Origin: DATDAW01 sp036524675
GTDB lineage: Bacteria; Verrucomicrobiota; Verrucomicrobiia; Chthoniobacterales; DASVRZ01
DNA length: 64,000 nucleotides
Assembly (NCBI GenBank): GCA_036524675.1
Contig: DATDBU010000011.1
Span: forward strand, 1 to 64,000
Direction of reading: 5' to 3'
In this document: positions 41,633 to 48,283 of the stretch, piece after piece
How positions within the stretch are numbered: position 1 is the first letter of the stretch
How the letters are laid out: every line of letters begins with the position of its first letter
Translations under genes and position numbers: made by a program
Notes under the pieces: generated by a model
Seen by the model: the letters and a program-made list of their open reading frames with translations, nothing else
The model's database searches: none
What the model was told of the DNA's origin: nothing

Positions 41633-42928
41633 ATGATTGACCGTTATTCCACCCGCCGTATGCGCGATCTCTGGGCCGAGGAGCGCAAATTTGGTTTTTG
41701 GCTCGAAATTGAAACGCTGGCCTGTGAAGGCATGGCGCAGCTCGGCCAGATTCCAGAAGCAGATGCCGCAGAAATCCGCGCCAAAGGTAAATTTGACATA
41801 GGAGAGATCAACGAAATCGAAAAACGCACGAATCACGACGTCATCGCGTTTCTCGAAAACGTCGCGTCGTACGTTGGGCCAGCCGCGCGTTGGATTCATC
41901 AGGGGCTGACGTCGTCGGACATTCTCGACACAACACTCGCGGCGCAGATGAATATTTCCTGCGGCTACCTGCTGGAAGCGCTGGAAAAGCTGCGCGCCAC
42001 CGTGGAGAAAAAGGCAATCGAATACAAGCGCACGCCGATGATCGGCCGCAGCCATGGCATTCACGCGGAGCCTATCACTTTTGGGCTGAAATTGGCTTTG
42101 ATGTTTGACGAGTTCGGCCGTGCCATCGAGCGTCTCACGCAGACCCGCGAGCGAGTGCGCGTGGGAAAACTCAGCGGCGCTGTTGGGACGCATGCCCACC
42201 TGGATCCCAAAATCGAACAGTATGTCTGCGAAAAAATGGGTCTGAAAGCGGCGGTTCTTTCTACACAAGTCATTCAACGCGACCGCCACGCGGAATTCAT
42301 GACCACACTTTCGCTCATCGCATCCAGCATCGATCGTTGGGCGACGGAATTTCGGCATCTCCAGCGGACCGAAGTGCTCGAGGCCGAAGAATATTTCTCG
42401 CCGGGTCAGAAGGGTAGCTCGGCGATGCCGCACAAGCGGAACCCGATTACGGGCGAACGCCTTTGCGGATTGGCCCGTGTCATTCGTGGCAATGCGGTGG
42501 CGGCGCTGGAAAACGTCGCGCTCTGGCACGAGCGTGATATCAGCCACAGCAGCGTCGAGCGCGTCATATTGCCGGACTCATGCAACCTGATGGATTACAT
42601 GTTGGGGAAACTGGCTTCGCTGGTGGAGGGGCTGCACGTTTATCCCGAAAATATGGACCGTAATCTCCGGATTACGAAGGGCCTGTATTTCAGCCAGAGC
42701 GTCTTGCTGGAGCTGACAAAGAAGGGGCTGGAGCGGAAAGCCGCCTATGAGGCTGTCCAGCGCGCGGCGATGAAAACGTGGGCTGGCGACGGCCAACTCC
42801 AGGAGAATCTTGCCGCCGAACCAGAAGTCGCCGCGCATCTGTCTCGCGATGAGATCGACGCGGTGTGTTCGCTGGATCGGCACTTTGCGCACGTCGATGG
42901 GACATTCAAGGCATTGGGATTGGAATGA
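41633..42928 (+). CDS. purB: Adenylosuccinate lyase
   Basis: 431 residues; fumarase-superfamily enzyme acting twice in purine synthesis (SAICAR and adenylosuccinate cleavage). It starts MIDRYSTRRMRDLWAEERKF. Catalytic and signature motifs are the HQGLTSSDILDT loop, RSHGIHAEP and SSAMPHKRNPITGE. The 33 bp upstream of the ATG are AT-rich, with repeated AATTC/TTAATT words and no clear ribosome site. Confidence 0.96.
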   Translation: MIDRYSTRRMRDLWAEERKFGFWLEIETLACEGMAQLGQIPEADAAEIRAKGKFDIGEINEIEKRTNHDVIAFLENVASYVGPAARWIHQGLTSSDILDTTLAAQMNISCGYLLEALEKLRATVEKKAIEYKRTPMIGRSHGIHAEPITFGLKLALMFDEFGRAIERLTQTRERVRVGKLSGAVGTHAHLDPKIEQYVCEKMGLKAAVLSTQVIQRDRHAEFMTTLSLIASSIDRWATEFRHLQRTEVLEAEEYFSPGQKGSSAMPHKRNPITGERLCGLARVIRGNAVAALENVALWHERDISHSSVERVILPDSCNLMDYMLGKLASLVEGLHVYPENMDRNLRITKGLYFSQSVLLELTKKGLERKAAYEAVQRAAMKTWAGDGQLQENLAAEPEVAAHLSRDEIDAVCSLDRHFAHVDGTFKALGLE

Positions 42929-42974
42929 ACTGCAGACTCGGTGATTGACGGGGCGGAAGTTTTCCGGGGACGGG

Positions 42975-43721
42975 CTACATGGATAGCCCGCCGTCGACCG
43001 TCAATACCTGGCCGGTGATGTACCGTGCCTCGGCCGACGCTAGAAATGCGACGGCAGCAGCGATGTCGGCGCCTTCGCCAAACGTGCCTAACGGGATCTG
43101 CGTCTGAACGTTTTTCTTCAGATCGTCCGAAAGCACGTCGGTCATATCGGTCGTGATAAATCCTGGGGCCACTACATTTACCGTGACTCCGCGACTGGCT
43201 ACTTCGCGTGCAAGCGATTTGCTGAGTCCGATCAAACCTGCTTTGCTTGCGGCATAGTTGACCTGGCCTGCCGTTCCCATCAATCCGCTTACGGAGCTGA
43301 TGTTAATGACGCGGCCTTTGCCGGACTTCATGAGCGAACGAAGCAACGGCTGAATGAAATTGAAGGCGCCTTTGAGATTCGTATCGATTACGGCGTCCCA
43401 ATCTTCTTCCGACATCCGGAGAGCCAGCCGGTCGCGCGTTACGCCGGCGTTGTTGACCAGGATATCGACATGGCCGAAGTCGGCGACGATCTTCTGGCAA
43501 ACGGCAGCTGCAGCGTTCGCGTCGGCGACATCGACCGCATAAGGCTTGGCTGCATCTGGATTAGCAGCGTTGATGGCGTCGGCTGTCTTTTGAGAATTGG
43601 ATTCGGAACGACTTACGACAGCGATTTTGGCGCCTTCTTCTGCGAAGCGCCGGGCGATGGCTTGTCCGATCCCGCGTCCGGCTCCGGTTACGACTGCAAT
43701 GTAGTTTTCAAATCTTTTCAT
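42975..43721 (-). CDS. fabG: 3-oxoacyl-[ACP] reductase
   Basis: 248 residues; NADPH-dependent short-chain dehydrogenase of fatty acid elongation. It has the Rossmann motif TGAGRGIGQAIA, NNAGVTRD, and the catalytic Ser-Tyr-Lys (NISSVSG, then YAASKAG). The FabG-type C terminus ends with ARYITGQVLTVDGGLSM. Start ATG 43721. fabD, acpP and fabF are not adjacent, so it is somewhat isolated; another SDR reductase remains possible, but similarity to FabG is strong. Confidence 0.88.
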   Translation of the reverse strand: MKRFENYIAVVTGAGRGIGQAIARRFAEEGAKIAVVSRSESNSQKTADAINAANPDAAKPYAVDVADANAAAAVCQKIVADFGHVDILVNNAGVTRDRLALRMSEEDWDAVIDTNLKGAFNFIQPLLRSLMKSGKGRVINISSVSGLMGTAGQVNYAASKAGLIGLSKSLAREVASRGVTVNVVAPGFITTDMTDVLSDDLKKNVQTQIPLGTFGEGADIAAAVAFLASAEARYITGQVLTVDGGLSM

Positions 43722-43850
43722 ACGGAATTTGTGGGGAGAGCGACTGAAGACTGAAAAACGCGCTCTGAAAATCAAAAAAACATGCAACATTCAACCCATC
43801 CGGGTTGTCCATTGCTTGCGTATTGAATCTGAAACCGAGCTTCCTCCGAT

Positions 43851-44531
43851 ATGCCTAACTATCTTTCCCACACATCTCTGCCCGTGAATGTCGACTCTAC
43901 CGAACGCTGGATTTCCGGTGTTGGTGGACTTGTATTGGTTGCTCTGGGTGCATCAAGACGCGGTCCACTGGGTTGGCTGACAGCAGCTGTCGGTGGTGTG
44001 CTCGCGGCTCGCGGTGCGACAGGATATTGCCCCTATTACGATGCAACCACCGTCAACAAGGTCACCCATCACCGTGGTTTTCACGTGGATGAATCGATCT
44101 GGATCGACGCACCGTATGATCAACTGTACGCGTTTTGGCGGGATGTGGAAAACCTGCCGCGCGTTTTCGCTCATCTTCGCGAAGTCGAAGCGTTGAACTC
44201 GCACTTTTCGCGGTGGTCAGCCACGGCTCCCGGCGGTTTTACCGTCGAATGGGACACGGAGATTATTAACGAACATCCGGGTGAAATGATAGCGTGGCGT
44301 TCTGTCCCGGGCTCGAAAGTGCATACAGCGGGGACTGTTCGTTTCTCCGAGGAATATGGCGGGACGCGCGTGCGGTTGAGTCTGCAACTCGATCCTCCCG
44401 GTGGTGTTCTGGGGACCCTCGTGGCTCGGCTGTTGGAGGATCCGAAGCGGGAAGTGCAGAATGATTTGCGGAATTTTAAGCAGGTAATGGAAGATCGCAG
44501 CGGCGTCGATTCCGGCGTCACTACGGTGTGA
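43851..44531 (+). CDS. SRPBCC-domain protein with N-terminal membrane segments
   Basis: 226 residues. Two short hydrophobic segments (GVGGLVLVALGASRRGPLGWLT, then a second Gly/Ala-rich segment) resemble the DUF2892/YgaP-like hairpin, ending in GYCPYY. A START/SRPBCC ligand-binding domain follows from about residue 75 (ESIWIDAPYDQLYAFWRDVENLP, TVEWDTEIINEHPGEMIAWRSV). It is a known domain arrangement of unknown role, perhaps stress- or lipid-related. Divergent from fabG. Confidence 0.78.
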   Translation: MPNYLSHTSLPVNVDSTERWISGVGGLVLVALGASRRGPLGWLTAAVGGVLAARGATGYCPYYDATTVNKVTHHRGFHVDESIWIDAPYDQLYAFWRDVENLPRVFAHLREVEALNSHFSRWSATAPGGFTVEWDTEIINEHPGEMIAWRSVPGSKVHTAGTVRFSEEYGGTRVRLSLQLDPPGGVLGTLVARLLEDPKREVQNDLRNFKQVMEDRSGVDSGVTTV

Positions 44532-44555
44532 TTCTGAAAACCCAACGGGCTGGCC

Positions 44556-45371
44556 TCAGGAAAACTGAGGATGTGCCTGCAATTTTTCGTAGTCTTCGGA
44601 TGAAATAGGACCGCGCGCCGCCGGAAGCGGGCGGGCGTTCGTGGAGGCGCGGACTCGTTTTTGAAGCCAGTCCCTGTTCAACGGGCGATCCAGCAAGGCG
44701 GCGGACGTTGCAGCGACGGTGGTTTCTTCCTTTTCGCCGGTTGCCGCGCCAATGCCGACGTAAAAGCCGGAAAGCAAGAGTGTTACGCGAACAGCCGTGG
44801 AGCGGCTGTAGCTGGACAGGGTCGCAGGTTTGACCATGATGCGGCGGAGCGCGGTGAAATGATCAAGCGACCACATCTCCGGGTTGCTGCTTGGAGAATA
44901 CGGGTCGTACATCACCGCATCAGGGGTTGGTGCGACATTCCGATGCAAAGCTTGGAAATCGTCCAAGTGCAAACGCCATGAGAGCCGGTCGTTAATAGCC
45001 ACCTGGCCGGTGGATTTCAGCTTACGGACAACGGTCGCCCACGGCTTGAGGTATGTCAGCGTATCGAGATTTGCCAGGCCAAACTCGAGAGGCTCCAGCG
45101 AGCGTTCGAAACTGTGCAGTTCACAGCGGCCTGGAGATTTCAACGCCACAAGGAAGTTCAACGCCGCGATTGCGTTTGCCGCCGCGCCAAGGCCTACGTC
45201 CCAGATGATGAAATCGTTGTCTGCCTTGATCCGTTCCCCCAGTTTTTGCGAAGTTAGATGGACGGCTTCTGCTTCGGCAATGGGGCCGATTCCCGGATGA
45301 AATGTCTCGCGCGTAGCCAGATCGCGCAGCGTGAAGAGTCCATCCCGAAGGGAGACGATTTCGAAACTCAC
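44556..45371 (-). CDS. tRNA mnm5s2U34-type methyltransferase (MnmC methyltransferase-domain family)
   Basis: 271 residues. It is the methyltransferase half only, without the FAD oxidase half of E. coli MnmC. The SAM-binding loop is WDVGLGAAANA; DAVMYDPYSPSSNPEMWS and the TLSSYSRSTAVR strand match the family (MnmD-like stand-alone enzymes). It probably acts on the wobble uridine of tRNA. GTG 45371 overlaps the corA stop (GTGA); GTG 45377 is also in frame. It follows corA in the same transcript. Confidence 0.72.
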   Translation of the reverse strand: MSFEIVSLRDGLFTLRDLATRETFHPGIGPIAEAEAVHLTSQKLGERIKADNDFIIWDVGLGAAANAIAALNFLVALKSPGRCELHSFERSLEPLEFGLANLDTLTYLKPWATVVRKLKSTGQVAINDRLSWRLHLDDFQALHRNVAPTPDAVMYDPYSPSSNPEMWSLDHFTALRRIMVKPATLSSYSRSTAVRVTLLLSGFYVGIGAATGEKEETTVAATSAALLDRPLNRDWLQKRVRASTNARPLPAARGPISSEDYEKLQAHPQFS

Positions 45372-46429
45372 AGCCACTTCTTGTGTTTAAAGAAAGCGAC
45401 CATACCGACGGCGATCGCTGCGAATGCGGCAAGGCAGATGGGATAACCCCAAGGCTGGTATAACTCCGGCATACTCCATTTTCCTGCGTCCTTGTCGAAA
45501 TTCATGCCGTAAACTCCGGCGATAAATGTCAGCGGCAGGAAAATGGAAGACAGCACGGTGAGCACACGCATGATTTCGTTCGTCCGCATGCTAACGCTCG
45601 AGAGATAGATATCCATAATCGACGACATCAACTCGCGATAGTTTTCGACGATGTCGATAATTTGAATGGAATGATCGTAGCAATCCCGTAGGAACGGCTT
45701 GGTGGCTTCTCGGACTAGATTGGCGTCGTCGCGGGTCAGTGCAGAAATGATCTCGCGCTGCGGCCAGGCTCCGCGGCGCAGATGGACGAGGCTGCGCTTG
45801 TATTCGTGGAGCTTGGCGACCGTTTCCTGTGTCGGGTTCTCGAGGACTTCGGTCTCAAGATCCTCTACGAGGTCCCCAATGCATTCGAGAATCGGAAAGT
45901 AGTGATCAATAATGGAATCGATAATGGCGTAGGCGAGATAGTCGCTGCCAAATCCCCGCGCTAGACCGTCGCTGCGCCGCAGACGCTGCCGGATGGGATC
46001 GAAGAAATCGCCGCCGGCTTCCTGAAAGGTCAGCACATAATCGCGTCCGACGAAAATGCTGATCTGTTCGAAGACCAATTCTCCATCCTGGTCGCGATAA
46101 GCCATCTGCAGAACGACGAAGTAATGATGGTCGTATCGTTCGATCTTGGGGCGTTGCCCTACGTTAAGGACATCTTCGAGCGCGAGAGGATGCAGGCCGA
46201 AAGTGTGACCGAGATCTTTCAGGAGATCGACATCTCCCAGGCCGTCTATGTTGATCCAGGTGATGCGGCCATTGTCGCGGTACTCCTCGGCTTCCAAGGC
46301 AGAAACCAGGCATTTTTCGTCATACGTTTCCTGGTCGTACTCGATAAGGGTGACAACGGGCGTGCCCGTACTTGGCGCAATCAGTGTGGCTGGAGCGGTG
46401 CCGGGGAGATGGTATTTGAAGCTGATCAT
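45368..46429 (-). CDS. corA: CorA-type magnesium/cobalt channel
   Basis: 353 residues. A large cytoplasmic N-terminal funnel domain and two C-terminal membrane helices are present. The selectivity motif YGMNF lies before the last helix, and the last residues are basic (FFKHKKWL). It forms a pentameric Mg2+/Co2+ channel gated by intracellular Mg2+. It is followed with a GTGA overlap by the methyltransferase gene. Upstream lies a GAATGAC inverted repeat. Confidence 0.93.
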   Translation of the reverse strand: MISFKYHLPGTAPATLIAPSTGTPVVTLIEYDQETYDEKCLVSALEAEEYRDNGRITWINIDGLGDVDLLKDLGHTFGLHPLALEDVLNVGQRPKIERYDHHYFVVLQMAYRDQDGELVFEQISIFVGRDYVLTFQEAGGDFFDPIRQRLRRSDGLARGFGSDYLAYAIIDSIIDHYFPILECIGDLVEDLETEVLENPTQETVAKLHEYKRSLVHLRRGAWPQREIISALTRDDANLVREATKPFLRDCYDHSIQIIDIVENYRELMSSIMDIYLSSVSMRTNEIMRVLTVLSSIFLPLTFIAGVYGMNFDKDAGKWSMPELYQPWGYPICLAAFAAIAVGMVAFFKHKKWL

Positions 46430-46433
46430 TGAT

Positions 46434-46532
46434 GGAACGACGAATGACGAATGACTAATGACTAATGTCCAAAATGACTCCTGTTGACGGTAGCTCTTTC
46501 ATTGAAAATTCGTCATTCGCCGTTCGTCATTC
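46434..46532. repeat. GAATGAC-word inverted repeat
   Basis: 46434-46465 has repeated GACGAATGAC/GACTAATG words; 46508-46532 has the complementary ATTCGTCATTC, CGTTCGTCATTC words. The arms pair around a ~42-bp centre. It fills the spacer between a small membrane-protein gene (stop at 46531) and corA, and the right arm runs into that stop codon. Confidence 0.5.
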
Positions 46533-46761
46533 ACTTTGGTCCCTTCCAGCGCGCGGCGCTGATGCAGGAGAGGAGGTGGCCGATCCAGCCCAACGTGCCG
46601 AAGCTGACAAACCATAAGAAACCGGTGAGTAAGAATTGAATGAGCGCAGCCAATACACGGCCCTGGACGAGCTGACCAAGTCCGGGGATGAAAAAGCTGC
46701 AAATGGCGGCGATAACATTGCCAGCGGATCCCTGGCCGGAGGCGGAGTGAGAAGTAGTCAT
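46531..46761 (-). CDS. Small two-helix membrane protein
   Basis: About 76 residues with two hydrophobic segments (VIAAICSFFIPGLGQLVQG and ALIQFLLTGFLWFVSFGTLG). The PGLGQL turn after the first helix resembles TM2-domain or DUF5683-type proteins. The start could be the ATG at 46761 or 46767. It lies 45 bp downstream of the htrA stop; its stop codon lies within the GAATGAC repeat. Function unknown. Confidence 0.55.
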   Translation of the reverse strand: MTTSHSASGQGSAGNVIAAICSFFIPGLGQLVQGRVLAALIQFLLTGFLWFVSFGTLGWIGHLLSCISAARWKGPK

Positions 46762-46806
46762 AAGCAATTGGACGCGCTCGATTTGGTTTTTGGATTCACT
46801 TTTTTC

Positions 46807-48267
46807 CTATTTTGGAGGAATCACGACGAAGGCTTTGGTTCCGGCACGGACAATGAAAAGAACCTGGTTCGCATTCGGGTTCAAGGTGCTCAAGAACTGG
46901 TTGTATTCGTCCATATTTTGGACAGCGTTTCGGTTGATCTCCTGGATGACGTCGCCTGGCTGCAATTTGCGTGCCGCGGCTGAATCCGGATCAATATCGG
47001 TGACGACAACACCTGTAATTCCTTGCGGGAGATCATAATCCTGAATGGTCTGTGGCGTGATGTCCTCGACCGAAATACCTGCGAGCGCCCCGGAGGGCGC
47101 CGCCGGAGGGATGCTGCGGCCGGGGTCCCTCTGTTGCTGGGCAGTGAAGTAATCCGCGGGTTGTTCGACGATGTGTGCTTTCAGCGTTTTTTCCTGACCT
47201 GCGCGTTTAATGACGATTTCGACATCGCTATCGACCGCTATGGACGCGACGCGGTTGCGAAGCTCACCTGGGTTTTTGATCTGCTTCCCGGCAACCTTGA
47301 CAATCAAATCGCCCGGAACAATCCCTGCGCGGTCCGCAGGCGAACCTTCAACAACGCTTTCCACGGCAATGCCGTCGGTCCCTGGGCTGGTGCTCATGGA
47401 GATTCCCAGGTAGCCGCGGATGACGCGGCCCTTTTGGATCATGCTTTCGACGACGGATTTGACCGTATTGGATGGAATTGCGAAGGCGATGCCCTGGTTG
47501 CCGCCGGACTCGGAAAAAATCGTACTGTTCACGCCGATGACTTCACCCCGGATATTAACCAGCGGCCCACCGGAATTGCCGCGGTTGACGGCCGCGTCGG
47601 TTTGCAAAAATTCGACCTGGCTGTCGGACACCGCTGTCCGGCCTTTGGCACTGATGATTCCCTGGCTGACGCTCTCTTGAAGGCCGTACGGATTGCCAAT
47701 GGCGAAAACGATTTGTCCAACCTCGACGGCTTCTGAGTCACCGATGGAGAGAGGTTCGAGATTCGGTAAATCGATTTTCAAAAGGGCGAGATCCGTCTGT
47801 GGGTCGGCGCCGATCACGGTCGCTGGCGCGGCGCGCCCGTCAGCGAGCTGAACTCTTATGGCGTCCATGGCATCGATGACATGGTTGTTGGTGACGACGT
47901 GACCTTCCTTTGAAATGATGAACCCGGTCCCAAGAGCCGTCTGAACCTGTTGCTGGCGTGAACGAAAACGTTGGCCAAGAAAGAGTTCGAATGGGTCGAT
48001 GATGCGCGGTTGTTGAACGCGGCGCGCCGTATAAATGCTGACGACCGATGGGACCACTGCTTGGGAAAGTTTCTTGTACTCGGAGTCGAGCCGCGACAGA
48101 ATTTCCAGATCGCTCAAATTAAGCTTGGCCTCGATTGCAGGCGTGAATTTTTCCGGACGCCAGTTGACGCCGCGGTTGTCACCGGTCCGTGTTTTCTGAA
48201 TGTAAAGCACTGCAATCGCGACGACGAGGACAAGCACAAAAAGGAGGTATTTGAGAAAGCTTTTCAT
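46807..48267 (-). CDS. HtrA/DegQ-family serine protease
   Basis: 486 residues. An N-terminal membrane anchor or uncleaved signal (FLKYLLFVLVLVVAIAVLYI) is followed by a trypsin-like domain: His in VTNNHVID, Asp in TDLALLKI and Ser in RGNSGGPLV. Two PDZ domains follow (GYLGISMSTSPG; VVTDIDPDSAAARKLQPGD). It degrades or chaperones misfolded periplasmic proteins. Immediately downstream of recG (16 bp), so possibly transcribed with it. Confidence 0.93.
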   Translation of the reverse strand: MKSFLKYLLFVLVLVVAIAVLYIQKTRTGDNRGVNWRPEKFTPAIEAKLNLSDLEILSRLDSEYKKLSQAVVPSVVSIYTARRVQQPRIIDPFELFLGQRFRSRQQQVQTALGTGFIISKEGHVVTNNHVIDAMDAIRVQLADGRAAPATVIGADPQTDLALLKIDLPNLEPLSIGDSEAVEVGQIVFAIGNPYGLQESVSQGIISAKGRTAVSDSQVEFLQTDAAVNRGNSGGPLVNIRGEVIGVNSTIFSESGGNQGIAFAIPSNTVKSVVESMIQKGRVIRGYLGISMSTSPGTDGIAVESVVEGSPADRAGIVPGDLIVKVAGKQIKNPGELRNRVASIAVDSDVEIVIKRAGQEKTLKAHIVEQPADYFTAQQQRDPGRSIPPAAPSGALAGISVEDITPQTIQDYDLPQGITGVVVTDIDPDSAAARKLQPGDVIQEINRNAVQNMDEYNQFLSTLNPNANQVLFIVRAGTKAFVVIPPK

Positions 48268-48283
48268 TCGAGACTTAGCGACG

